Assembly (NCBI GenBank): GCA_022606495.2
Contig: JAHDVE020003606.1
Span: forward strand, 1 to 64,000
Length of the DNA: 64,000 nucleotides
Direction: 5' to 3'
DNA from: Halesus radiatus
Lineage: Eukaryota > Arthropoda > Insecta > Trichoptera > Limnephilidae
In this document: in pieces, positions 47,166 through 58,523 of the stretch
Position numbering within the stretch: the stretch's first letter is position 1
How the letters are laid out: each line of letters begins with the position of its first letter
The notes under the pieces: model-generated
Told to the model about the DNA's origin: nothing
The model's database searches: none
Seen by the model: only the letters and a program-made list of their open reading frames with translations
Translations under genes and position numbers: made by a program

Positions 47166-49079
47166 GGGCGTATCTGTGTGCCCGAAATAAGCCCAATTTC
47201 GCCATACCTCTGTTGAAATTCCTAAACACAAAATGGATTACATATGCCTATTTGGTGAGAGGTCTAATACAGACTCGCAACATCAGTTTCCTTTCAAATC
47301 GGTGCAGATCATCTTATGGAGATTATATAATTATGCTATTTTATTTGCTGTTGATGAACGGAGAAATCAAATTGTTGTCACTTGTGTTTTTCTTCTTAAT
47401 GGCATATTTTCACAAATTACGAATTTCGTTAAAAATTGGAAAATTTTAAGTTTATTTTTCTAATTCTGATTATCGCACTAGAAATGTGAAAATTTAATAT
47501 TCAATTTTCATTCAGAAATACTGTTTTTTAAAAGATCTGAAACGCATCCGAAACGGTTCGAAATGGCTATAAGTGTCAAATATATATACATATATATTTT
47601 TTTTTTCTATTTAATTTTGACATTTTCGGAAACAAGGTAAGGTATAAATATTTTAAAAAAAATACATAGGAAATCCAGTGCTGAGGTGATTATGATGCAG
47701 AAAACTGGTACTGTCTGGTGAGGCGGCTGTCACTGGCGCTTTCCGGTGTGATCTCGCTACCGATATATTTACGAAGAAAAACGAACATGTCGTTTTGGCT
47801 TAAAATCAAAAGATGGCACATTTTAAATCGTTCTAGAAAATGTGTTCATCTACATCAAAATATAATAAAAATGTCATTATTATCGGAATCTTTTTCGACG
47901 TTAAAAAAACTGTGAAAATACCCCATTTAGGAGGTGGGCATCGGTACCGCCATTTTCTAAAACTAATACTTCTGGAATGGGTCATCTCAAATGGTTGGAT
48001 ACGTTTGGTGACTTAGCTGGGGTGCGGGTTCATGGGGTGGGTTTTATCCAGATCTTGGCGGCAGAGGGATGAATTAATACGTCAGCCACTCCTAGACACC
48101 CTGACTCCCAGATTCCTACCCACCCCACACACATTTTCCTTTCCAAAGCTTTCTATCCTAATTTTCCTTAAAAATACCCACAACATGACATCTCCAAAGA
48201 TGACATAGACCGCGAGGGAAATTATTTTCCACAAGGCCTCCTGAGCAGAGTTAAGGTTTAAAAAAACGTTTTAAAAGGATTAATCGATTCATTTTAAGTA
48301 TTAATAAATGCGCTTTAAAATGTTTTCCGTATACTTTATAGATGGATAGATTAAACTTTAAGCCAATATATATTACGGTAAACACGCCAACTTTTGTGAA
48401 TTTTGGCCCATAACTTCGTCTAGCTCCGGCAGCGGTAAAATGACCCAGTCCGGTCATGGGTGGCGGGTGGTGGCCATGCTAATTTAATTGCCTCAACAAT
48501 TATTTTACGACTGTATGAATACGTAATAATGCTTAAGTCCATTATTTGGGATTACTGGACATTGGATGACTTTTAGAAGTACTGATACCAGGTAAAACAT
48601 TTGTTTTAATCGTTAAATATAATAATTTGAAAAACCTGTATTGTTTTCGTCAATGAATGAAAATCAATAGATCTATTGTAAATGCCTATTCCATAATACT
48701 TTAAACTGTTGGAATTCTTTCATACGAATTATGCGCAATTTTGGGTCAGAGCATTCAACGCACTGGGTTAGCAATCTTGGAAAGACCTGTCATTTATCCC
48801 AAATAAAGGCACTGGTTTTGGTAACACCATACCTACTCAACGTTTTGTTATTCATTATCTTTGAAATCCTATAAAAATTCTACCTATTTTAGATTTGTTA
48901 GCTTCGCAAAAATAATTACAGTTCTTTTTGATTTGTTATTACCGTAATTTAATAATTGTAATGAATCCAGATGGCGTCGAATGAATCAATTCATAAATTT
49001 TAATGTTTACGTTTAATTACTATCCATGTATTTATATAAAGAGAAGTGTTCCGGGAGGTGTTTGTTGGTTTTTTGTATA
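47166..49079. other. Spacer, nothing recognised
   Basis: Several short frames without domains; a C-rich stretch at 48,085-48,140. No repeat partner seen. Confidence 0.4.
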
Positions 49080-49405
49080 CAAATCTATAGTTTCATCCCG
49101 AGCTAGATGAAATTTTTAACACATGACATTCAAAATAAGAGAAAACCTATTGGGTAGGGGTAACGGTACTTTTAGGGGTAGGGGTAGGTGTAGGGTTAGA
49201 GGTAGGAGTAGGAGTAGGGGTAGGGGTAGGAGTAGGGGTAGGGGTAGGGGTAGTGGTAGGGGTAGGGGTAGGGGTTGGGTTGGGGTATTGGTAAGGGTAG
49301 GGGTACGGGTAGGGGTAGGGATGGGGGTAGGATTTGGGGTAACACATCACAACCTCAAAAGTTCAAACCATTCATAACTCCGGGCAACGCTGGGTGCTTC
49401 TCGTC
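49080..49405 (+). mobile_element. Helitron-like copy with (TAGGGG)n minisatellite
   Basis: TTTCATCCCGAGCTAGATGA opens the piece. (TAGGGG)n with variants runs from 49,155 to 49,345. Then come AACACATCACAACCTCAAAA, CAAACCATTCATAA and CCGGGCAACGCTGGGTGCTT. The flanking blocks match the 30-kb copy. The tract is guanine-rich on the plus strand and could form quadruplexes. Gly/Arg and Pro/Thr frames over it are artefacts. Confidence 0.55.
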
Positions 49406-50503
49406 AAAGGATTATTTTTTACCGATATCCCCAATATATATAGCAACTGTCACCCTGTCAAGCTGTTTGTATATTTCTTGTTTGGTTGTTAATTTATGTC
49501 AGAATTAGTCAATAAATACGTTTTAGTTGTTTTTCCACCGTTACTTTTTATTTCAGTAAAAAAAATACATGTGTCTTGATACAGCTATGCTTTCCATATT
49601 TTCTCCATAACCCACGTCTTGCCCGGGAATGTTGTATATAACGTAACGTAGGTTGGGTTTTTTATTTAAACATTTATACAGACTTCCACCGTTGATGGGA
49701 AAACTTTTGATCAGCATGGAAATAAAATAAATTTGATAAGAATATCATGCAAGCGAATTGATTCATAATACAAACCTGTGTATTTACGTATGGCTTTATG
49801 GAAAAAAATATTTAAGAAATAACAAACCATTCTGAAATGTGCCAGTTCGAAAGTTAATGCATTTTAATACTTTAGTGGGAATGATGTAATGTACAGACTT
49901 TTAACATATTTATACATGGAGTTTTTTTTACCATTATGGAGGATTTATGCTACGTGAATATTATACGCGGAGCACATACAGGGGAACTATGTCGCTATAG
50001 ACGAACCGCCCTCATTTGCGGAGAATCATGTAATTTTATCAAGTATTGGGAGCTCCAGCACAGATCAAATACTATTGATTGGTAAGTAGTGGCATCATGA
50101 AATGTGCACAATTTTTTTTTTCTTTCCATGTTTAAAATCTAGGTCAACTATTTTTAGTTCGATTTGTAATTTTGGTGGTGAGTTATGGGGTTTTGAAAGA
50201 TCCAATCAACTGTCAAGATATTAAATAAAACGCCAAATCGTTGTTCCAATTCTTCTATCCAAAGATCGGAGTAAGAAGTAAAGTTTTAAAAATCATAAAA
50301 TCAATTTCAGAAAGTGTCTATTGATTGTATTGGTCAGTCGACAATATGAAAGGAAGTCATAATGGTGCATCCAAAGAACGTTCAAACATTACTGCCCAGA
50401 AGTTTATACTCTAACGAACTGTCCATTGTAACCCCGTGGTTTAGATACGAAGCCAAAGCATTCCCATCACTTAATCACACTTCTAAGAATAGCCTTTCAG
50501 AAC
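49406..50503. other. Spacer, nothing recognised
   Basis: No supportable feature. Confidence 0.4.
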
Positions 50504-50870
50504 CTCGGGGCAGATTTAATTACTTTTACTGTGACTTAACCCCGTTTAAACTGCTATATTTTTCCTGTTTTTTTTTTTATGTAGCACGTGGCCGTTATCC
50601 AGTCATATAATCTAAAAATAAGTCTTTAATTCAATGCGATTTTTGAAGTGCTTCCTGCGAATCGTTATCTCGGTGCAGGCCAAATTTAATTACTTTTAGT
50701 AACTTAACCCCGTTTAAGCCGCTTGTTTCTATTTTATTTTTATTTTAATAAAGTACTTGGCCATTATTCCGCGCATGCTCTCAAAATAAGGTTCTCATTT
50801 AATGCGATGTTTGAAGTATTTTTTGTAGTGTTCCCCGCGAATCGTTATCTCGACACAGTGGAAACTTTTA
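50504..50870. repeat. Diverged 165-180-bp tandem duplication
   Basis: Units start at 50,504 and 50,669 (CTCGG.GCAG) and a third begins at 50,849. Shared blocks in order: AATTTAATTACTTTTA, CTTAACCCCGTTTAA, TGGCC.TTAT, TTTAATGCGAT and GCGAATCGTTATCTCG. It is not linked to any transposon seen here. Confidence 0.8.
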
Positions 50871-51241
50871 ATACTGGCGCAACTTTGCTTAATTTAGTAA
50901 AAATGCTTTTAAAACATTTTTTGCAGCGAAATGAATACTAAACGACGGTAAGTTTATCCATGAGAGGTGTATTAAAAAAAAGTACTCGGTTATAGTTGGA
51001 AACGAAAAACAATAGAGTTGTTTTATTCAATAGTAATTACTCTGACCACGAATTTATAACCTTCGCAAAGCGTTGGATTTCTAGAATTTTACACCAGTTA
51101 TACCGATAATGTTTCTTGCAGCAGAATTCGCCCGGATGCAAAAAAAATAAATTAAAAAGCCCCCGTATATAAAATGAATATTCGACGTAGTTTTGCACTT
51201 ACGGTAATCGAACCCATAACCTCTTAAAGCATACACAAAGC

Positions 51242-51448
51242 ATTATAAAAGTTATAATGTTATAATAATTTTTTTTATCATTTTTTTTTAAATTTTTTAT
51301 CATTTTTCTATACTTGAAATTATTTTTTAGTATTCATTTATTCCTGAAGATGATAGCATTGCTATCGAAACATGTAGAAATATTTATATATTTTAAGTAA
51401 AGTGGTATATACAAAGTGTATTTTCAATTTATATAATTATAAAAGTTA
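51242..51448 (+). mobile_element. HHR-bearing insertion with 13-bp target duplication
   Basis: ATTATAAAAGTTA stands at 51,242-51,254 and again at 51,436-51,448. The 181 bp between carry TTCTATACTTGAAATTATT, GTATTCATTTATTC, an intact hammerhead-like motif and AAGTGGTATATACAAAGTG. Short direct repeats of 10-15 bp are typical of target-primed retrotransposition. No coding part, so a non-autonomous Penelope-type terminal unit or retrozyme-like element is the likely reading. Confidence 0.7.
51341..51383 (+). ncRNA. Hammerhead ribozyme motif (ACATGT type)
   Basis: CTGAAGA (51,344-51,350); stem II GATAGC-ATT-GCTATC; GAAA (51,367-51,370); stem III palindrome ACATGT (51,370-51,375); A at the cleavage position; stem I TTC against GAA with an internal mismatch beyond. 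All core positions of a type I hammerhead are present. Stem III has no loop of its own, so activity would need a dimer. Confidence 0.7.
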
Positions 51449-51691
51449 CTTTGTTATAGTTGGAATTGTACATAATACGTTGTATTATTCAACAGTTATT
51501 ATTGTGACTATAAATTATGAGCTGTGCAAAGACAACCTCTTGACTTATCATATTATATTATAGTCTAATGCATAGACCACAACGCCAATTACTAACATGT
51601 TTCTGTTCTAGATTTCCCCTCAAAGATTTAAAACGTAACATACGCTATATTTTGTTGAACTAGACATTGCTCTGAAAATTTTCATTGGATA

Positions 51692-51910
51692 ATCACCCCA
51701 AGGGCGCTTTACAATTAAAATTACATAACCTGTAACTTATCACTTAGACTAATATCTAATAACTAACAACTAAGGTTTATTACTAATGGTTTACGACTAA
51801 GATTTATGACTAGTAACTTACATCTCAGACTCATAGCGTGTAACTAACTACTGAGACTTATAACTAGTGTCTCAAAACTAATGACATACATATTTATAAC
51901 CAAGTGGGTC
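51692..51910. repeat. Partial hairpin 'X' and degenerate ACTTATNACTA-like repeats
   Basis: AATCACCCCAAGGGCGCTTTAC, then about 190 bp of irregular units such as TTTATGACTAGTAACTTA and GAGACTTATAACTAGTG. Confidence 0.5.
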
Positions 51911-52437
51911 TGCGTAATATGAACTAACTCATATATGTAATAGAAAAATCTTTGGGGCGAGATGTTATTCAATTACAAATTAATATTGAATCTGTTAAAA
52001 ATAGTGTTTGAAAATAAATGGTCAATAAATCGATATAAGTAAAGCGATAGCTAACGGCAACAAATAATTAAGTTAGGTAATACTTTGTAATTATTTAACG
52101 TGATCATCGGCTTTATTGCCCCTAGAGCGTCCCGGCCGCCTCTTGGAAACGCCTCACTCCTGCTCCTTGAGCCCACAACGGTAGATTAAGGTTACGGTGT
52201 TTATCTCCATACCGTCCAGCCACCTAGGCTTAGGCCTCCCGAAACTCTTTCGTCCTGCAGACATGCTATATAGGAACCTTTCCTATTGTACCTGTTTGTA
52301 ACTCGCTTTTTACTTCACGATATAAGAATTAGAAAATCTGTTAGATAGACAAACTCCGGTAGATAGACAATGTGTAACAAAACTATTGATAATATAAACA
52401 CATGCATTTGTTTTAAACCACTTAAATTTAATATAAT

Positions 52438-52485
52438 TATCGACCGGTTTCGGATGAACCCTTCCTTCTTGGCAGTAAGGCAATT
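52438..52485 (-). ncRNA. Possible hammerhead relic (ACCGGT type)
   Basis: On minus: GTTCATCCGAAACCGGTCGA keeps GAAA-CCGGT-C. The upstream CTGCCAAGA is not a valid CTGANGA core and stem II is poor. Kept only because it resembles the 60.6-kb family. Confidence 0.25.
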
Positions 52486-52534
52486 GTACATAATACAGGC
52501 TCTCCGTATTTTTTTAAGAACATTGATACTGCCA

Positions 52535-52770
52535 TAAATTTACAGCAAGTACGCAATACTATAATGGGTTCTTCTCTAATGTATCAGCCGGCAAATAACA
52601 GAACATCATTTTGACAAAGGAGTTTTTCTTGCAAAGCTCCTTTGTTATATAATAGGCTAAGTGACAATGTTAAAACTATAGGTATGCTAAATTTATTTTT
52701 AAAAAAATGGTCAAAAAGTCTGTTAGCTGAGAGTGGTGATGTCGCTTTATCCATGTTATCCCTTATGTTG
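52535..52770 (+). mobile_element. LINE ORF2 C-terminal remnant
   Basis: KNIDTAINLQQVRNTIMGSS, then SPANNRTSF, a stop, QRSFSCKAPLLYNRLSDNVK and LNLFLKKWSKSLL follow the ORF2 tail order (N...F..QRSF...APxLYNxLPxxIK...FK). A stop interrupts the frame. The 3' UTR continues beyond the following low-complexity tract. Confidence 0.6.
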
Positions 52771-52794
52771 TAATAATCATTGTTGAAACCTTAT

Positions 52795-53270
52795 GTATGC
52801 TCGATATCATTATTACTATTTACTTATTATTACTTACTTATTACTATTTACTCATTATTACTTACTTATTATTACTTATTTATTACTATTTACTCATTAT
52901 TACTTACTTATTACTATTAACTTCTTTGTTTTTACTTACCCATCATTATTTACTTACTACTATTTACATAATTTCATTTACTTATTTTTATTATTATGTA
53001 CTTATTACTATTTACTTATTAATATTTACTTATTATTATATATGTATTATTATATGGTTGTTACTATTATTGATTATTATTTACTTATTATTATTATTTT
53101 TTTTATTATTTACTTATTAATATTTCTTATTTTTATTCATGTATTATTATTTACTATTACTGTTTACTGATTATTATTTACTTATTTTTATTCATGTATT
53201 ATTATTCACTATTACTGTATACTGATTATTATTTACTTATTATTATTTACCTATTATTATTTACTCACTA
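52795..53270. repeat. Low-complexity TTACTTATTATTA array
   Basis: Irregular 12-15-bp units of TTACTTATTATTA type. Tyr/Leu-rich open frames over it are artefacts. Confidence 0.9.
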
Positions 53271-53565
53271 CTTCTGGTTAACAAAAATATGGTCACCCTA
53301 TGATTGTGGCTAATTGGAACACAGACACGTTATGGTAGTTATTTGGGTTACAATGAAATTATTATTGTTGTAATCTATAAATGTACCGCCCAACTTTTTT
53401 TACGCCCAAATTTACTATAGATTTTATAGTTATTTATAGTCTGAATAACTTTGGTGTTATTAAAAAAAAATTATAATATATCGTTTCACTAAAATTGTAA
53501 AGCCGCTCATCTCAACACAGGACTGTCCTAGTGAGATGGGTGGCTAATGTTTATTTATTTTTTAT
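53271..53565 (+). mobile_element. LINE 3' UTR with stem-loop
   Basis: CATCTCA (53,508-53,514) pairs with TGAGATG (53,532-53,538) around ACACAGGACTGTCCTAG. Same position and loop frame as the 24.16-kb stem, with two compensating pair changes. Ends in TTTATTTATTTTTTATTT. Confidence 0.65.
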
Positions 53566-53639
53566 TTATTTTTTATTTTAAGAATTAATAAATAAATAAC
53601 ATTCGGTACAAAATAACGACAGACATACATGAATACTCA

Positions 53640-54230
53640 GGTATTTGAGTGGGGGGCGACCAAAGGGGAAGGGGTAATTACTTCAAATATTTTTCCAGTA
53701 AACCGCTCGGTTCCTTCTGAATAACCCTAATTACCCTATACGTTACCCTACACGTACCATTACCACTACCATTTACCCTACACGTAACTCATTTGGTTGA
53801 ACGTCAGAAGATTTCCTGACGCTTCGTCACGCGTAATCGATAATAAGTGTACACTTCGAAGCGCGTAACGCACCACGTCGCCTTTTAAAGCAGCTTAACA
53901 TGTCAAGATACGATGTCAGTGTTAGATGGTACGTTCGGTAGACAGTGTAGACAGTAGACACATCATTCATTACGAATTATGGGTGAAGGCGATCGATGCA
54001 CTTGCATACCGTCACACGGGGGATCAACATGTAACTAATGTTCATCAGTTAGCTATGTTTGATGAATAGCCGATACGCCGGGCGCGTACCCCGTAACGAC
54101 TGGTAGCACCAACTACTAACCAGGTATGTTGATCGCGTAATATCTCCCGTTTAATGTCCGTGTAACACGCGCGTAACGGCTCACGGCTACCGGCCCCGGC
54201 TCCTACAGGCGTCGTACTGTTTATGATAAT
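53640..54230. other. CpG-rich block with repeated CGTAAC motifs
   Basis: Units such as TACCCTACACGTAACTC recur at its left. Further right CGTAAC, CGCGTAACG and GGCGCGTACCCCGTAACG repeat irregularly. CpG is far denser than in the surroundings. No coding frame is recognised. It could be an unmethylated regulatory island or an unknown mobile element. Confidence 0.45.
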
Positions 54231-54386
54231 ATGAACAATAAAATTGTGGGACTCGTAAACTTCACACTGGGATTCCTAGGCATCACTTTTTTATGAGCCT
54301 CCCTCCGAGTACGCAGTTTTACCGCGGCGGCATATAGGATGTAGGTTTATTATATAAATCATAATAATTATATTATATTATATATA

Positions 54387-54428
54387 TTCCTGACGATGGA
54401 AGCATCTCTTTTGAAACATGTAGATATC
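54387..54428 (+). ncRNA. Hammerhead ribozyme motif (ACATGT type), diverged copy
   Basis: CTGACGA (54,390-54,396) keeps the core with N=C. Stem II GGAAG/CTTTT pairs with two G-T wobbles around CATCT. GAAA (54,413-54,416), ACATGT (54,416-54,421), then A. Stem II sequence is entirely different from the 51.3- and 58.6-kb copies yet still pairs. Confidence 0.6.
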
Positions 54429-54969
54429 AATTAATGTTTATAAAGTGGTAAATCCTTAGTATATATTTAAATTAATTTATTATGTAATTCTTTTAATTAC
54501 TGACGCGTGGTCGGAAAGCATTACTTAATAAACATGTAAATCCTGCTCTTCTTCGCGCGTGCGTTTTTTAACATAGTCCCCGGTGACTTCACTGTGACCT
54601 GTGCCGTCTATTTGCATTCACTCTAACCCGGTGATTAGGCACCCCATGGGGCGCCTGAAGACTGCAAAGGGCGGTAGAATTTAAGTGCAGGCTAGGGTGA
54701 AGGCTACTAATTTTTTTTTATAATTTTCCCAATGACTCTTCAGATATAATGCAGTTATTCACCGTCGCAAGAATCTTACTCATAAGCATATATTTTCACG
54801 AAATGCAATGTTTAATAAAATACTTTAGAGTATCAGTTCCAAAAATTATGTTTTTTACCTGGTTTTATACAATGAAAAAATTATTTCAAGCGTGTGTCAA
54901 AAAGATTTAGTAACTCTGTTCTAACCCAATATCATTCGTTTTCTGTTTGTATACATCCAAATATCCTGG

Positions 54970-55845
54970 GTATTATTTTAGTATATTGTTCATTGTTTTA
55001 TTTCTTTAGCGCTATTTTTGTGAAGTATTACGTCAAGGACGCTTCACGAAGCTACGTATGAATTACTTCAAATATACCAAATATTTTAGTATATTGTTCA
55101 TTGTTTTATTTCTTTAGCGCAATTTTTGTGAAATATTACATCAAGGACGCTTCACGAAGCTAGGTATGAATTACTTCAAATATACCAAATATTTTAGTAT
55201 ATTGTTCACTGTTTTTTTCTTTAGCGCAATCTTTGGAAATATTACGTCAAGGACGCTTCACGAAGCTAGGTATGAATTACTTCAAATATAGCAAATATTT
55301 TAGTATATTGTTCATTGTTTTATTTCTTTAGCGCAATTTTTGTGAAATATTACGTCAAGGACGCTTCACGAAGCTAGGTATGAATTACTTCAAATATACC
55401 AAATATTTTAGTATATTGTTCACTGTTTTATTTCTTTAGCGCAATGTTTGTGAAATATTACATCAAGGACGCTTCACGAAGCTAGGTATGAATTACTTCA
55501 AATATACCAAATATTTTAGTATATTGTTCATTGTTTTATTTCTTTAGCGCAATTTTTGTGAAATATTACGTCAAGGACGCTTCACGAAGCTAGGTATGAA
55601 TTACTTCAAATATACCAAATATTTTAGTACATTGTTCACTGTTTTATTTCTTTAGCGCAATGTTTGTGAAATATTACATCAAGGACGCTTCACGAAGCTA
55701 GGTATGAATTACTTCAAATATACCAAATATTTTAGTATATTGTTCATTGTTTTATTTCTTTAGCGCAATTTTTGTGAAATATTACGTCAAGGACGCTTCA
55801 CGAAGCTAGGTATGAATTACTTCAAATATACCAAATGTTTTATGT
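54970..55845. repeat. 108-bp tandem array, 8 units, derived from hairpin 'X'
   Basis: TTTAGCGC starts at 55,005; 55,113; 55,220; 55,327; 55,435; 55,543; 55,651 and 55,759. Each unit has TTTAGCGCAATTTTTGTGAA, ATTACGTCAAGGACGCTTCA and CGAAGCTAGGTATGAATTAC. The first part is the X hairpin. Units 3-8 alternate between two types (CACTG/mostly GTTTG and CATTG/TTTTG), a ~216-bp dimer. Confidence 0.95.
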
Positions 55846-57974
55846 CATGTGAACTTCTACCCTTGAATTTTAAGTGCTCAGATGGAGTTAACTTTTTAAA
55901 GTATAATCCAAAGTGAAACAGATGATAGGCCTTTTTATTCGAGTAATTTGTTATGCGTATATTTTTTTTAAATATAATTTTATTTTATATCTGATTGAAA
56001 TTTGCTGCGGGTTTAAAAACTTACTTTTGAATGGGTTTTCATTTTTTACATGCTTCATTTGTAGCTTCATTACGGTGACACATTTATTACTTTAGAAAAA
56101 AATAAATGAAAATAACTTCTGTAATGTTGACCTGTTATTTTCAACCCTGATAACGAATAATCTATATTCTGCTGGCGCCGAGATTTAAACGATTATTTTT
56201 AACATCGTTTTTTAGGCGAGAACTTTCAAATATTAGAGGAATTATTTATCCGAGCTATCGGAGGCTAATATATAAAATGATCATCGGTATCCACCAATAC
56301 TCATATTGGAACTGCCAAGAGGGAGAATAAGTGCTGGATATTGGCAGTCGCTAGAGTTCTTTGATTGGAGTCATAAATTTGATTCCGCGCATTTATACCG
56401 CGAATAAAAGTTGTGGGCGGTACCTACTCTAAAAATTGTAAGCCGTCATCTTCCGAAATCCGTTTTACATGGAATGTAAAAATTGAACAGCAATAATATT
56501 ATCATCGCTTTCAGTAAGTTGTCACTTTATTCAGAATGGGAAAACTTCTCTTCATTTCATATGAACATCGGAACTTTTCGATAAGTCATTATCGCATACA
56601 TCAATACACACGTAAACATTGACATATTATAGGTACATAGGTACATGTGGGAAATATAGGGGTAGGTAAGGTACTTTATTGACATGTTAAAAGTTAAAAT
56701 GTATTGTAGGCCCACACTTTGTAACATTAGGACCGGGAATAAAAACACTTTCCCAAATGCTGGGGAATTTCCCGAACATAAGTAGTGTTATCGATTTGTC
56801 CATTTGCGCGTTCTTCGCCACGTTCCTGACGAGGATTGAATAACGATATCATTATGGAAGATGGAAGGTCGTTAATAACATAACGCTGTGAGGACATACC
56901 CGACTCTCCAGTCTCGGGCAAAAGTGGCTGCTGCTCGAATTTCAGACAAACTAACGAGAAAGGTGAACTATTGATTGTGGACTACTTCGAATAATTTACA
57001 TTGTTAGCTGTTTCTCGCTTTGTCTTTGTGAATAAAATATTCACCCTCTTTATTTTTATGGGGTACAAAATGCAAGTCACAACAATAAAATAAATAATAT
57101 ACAAGACCGTTTGGCGCTTTTCGCTCTTTTCACCATATTAAATATTTGTATGTTATTAATTGGATGTTATATTTTACATCATATTTCATCGTGATTATTG
57201 AACATCTGTACTCGTTCCCATGGAAAGCAATTCATTTGGGATTTGTTTAAAAAATAAAAATCTGAAAATGAAGTACTTACTACGTACATTGAAAAACAAA
57301 AATACTGAATACTTTTATAAGTAACTTAACAAACAACGTTTACCTGCGACAAAGTACACAGATTTTTTCATATATAATATAATATAGGGGATTCTTCCTA
57401 GGGCCGCAAGCACTTTTTTTCATTTCACGTGAAATTCTTGGCTGAGTAAAAGAAGAAGATAACATTTGTGAAAAATGAATGTGAGGTTTTTTCAGGCATC
57501 TGTATTTACCTAGTCCACTGAATGCGCAAAGAGACATAGATGAAACTGGGACATTCTGGATGTTCGCTTTTTTAGTTTGTAAGTTGAAAGTAGGTGGCCA
57601 CATTTCTCAAATAAAAATAAACCTTCCCGTATTTGACGTCGCTTTTTCAAGTTTTGGGAAGTTACAAAATGTTGGATATTGTTGTTTTCAAATATGAAGC
57701 CGACGCGGTTTAAGTGATGCTCGAAATAAATGGTGTTGTTCTCGAGTTTGACGAACGTTTATTTTTTGTATGTTTTAGGAGTTTTCTATGACATGTTTAT
57801 GTTGAGAGTAAGGACGGTTCGGGATAATGTAATAAAACATCTTCAAGTAAATAAATAATTTTGAAATGATGTTTGAGGAGCTAAAAAATGTGTTTGTAGT
57901 CAATCTCGCTAGTAGGCGCAACTTTAATACGACAAAATTGAGGGATATTTTTTCATTGACACTGTAATTATTAA
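55846..57974. other. Spacer, nothing recognised
   Basis: No gene, RNA or repeat I can support. Short frames lack domains. Confidence 0.4.
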
Positions 57975-58410
57975 CAACCTCTGTGGTAGATCAGTAAGAT
58001 TCTTGGCCCTGGGCCCACAAAATGCGGGTTGAAAATTAGGCGATGTGGTGATAAACGAGTTATATTTTTTACGACCATTTATATATGTGAAATTCAATAA
58101 CACTACTGTAGTACCTACATCATGCTCTTCGTTCCCAGGTGAAGGGAACTCTTAGTATCGCTCTGTAAACAGACCGCCATTCAGAATCAAAACTTTAATT
58201 GGAATGGCTATTTTATCTGTGTGTCTTGGTAAGATCTTCTAAAGGAATGTGAAAGGCAAGTGTTATTATTAGCCATTTTAGAACTTTCCATCTATCCTCT
58301 TATCTTCCTCCTTTTCATAATGCTTTTCCTTCAATCTCACAACACACTTTAATTGAGGTTTTCATAGCACCACCAGCCACGGATACAACTACTCTTACGC
58401 GATGTCACAA
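57975..58410 (+). mobile_element. tRNA-derived SINE, old full-length copy
   Basis: Head relic CCTCTGTGGTAGATCAGTAA and AATGCGGGTTGAAAA; body ACTCTTAGTATCGCTCTGTA, CCATTCAGAATCAAAACTTT and TTCAATCTCACAACACAC; end CCAGCCACGGATAC. Highly diverged but in the correct order. Confidence 0.7.
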
Positions 58411-58523
58411 AAAATATCTCAAATTAATCGCTATCCTTAGATAAACTACTGATTTAACAATACAGTAATTGCGCATTTACCTAATAATTAATATCCAAAT
58501 GTTTGGTAACTTTGTGGCATCAT

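Larger units (their letters stand above)
50975..51610 (-). mobile_element. Two related SINE-like pieces split by an HHR insertion
   Basis: CGGTTATAGTTGGAA ... GTTTTATTCAATAGTAATTA (50,985 on) recurs as TGTTATAGTTGGAA ... TATTATTCAACAGTTATTAT (51,449 on). At the right of the first piece, on minus, GGTTATGGGTTCGATTACC is B-box-like. The second piece ends with a decayed head. The insertion at 51,255-51,435 lies between them. Confidence 0.5.

Noticed and set aside
49123..49377. Gly/Arg-rich plus frame and Pro/Thr-rich minus frame
   Set aside because: Both are translations of the (TAGGGG)n tract.
52793..53170. Tyr/Leu-rich membrane-like frames
   Set aside because: Translation of TTACTTATTATTA low-complexity DNA.
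54970..55845. CRISPR array
   Set aside because: Units are full tandem repeats without unique spacers, in a eukaryotic genome.
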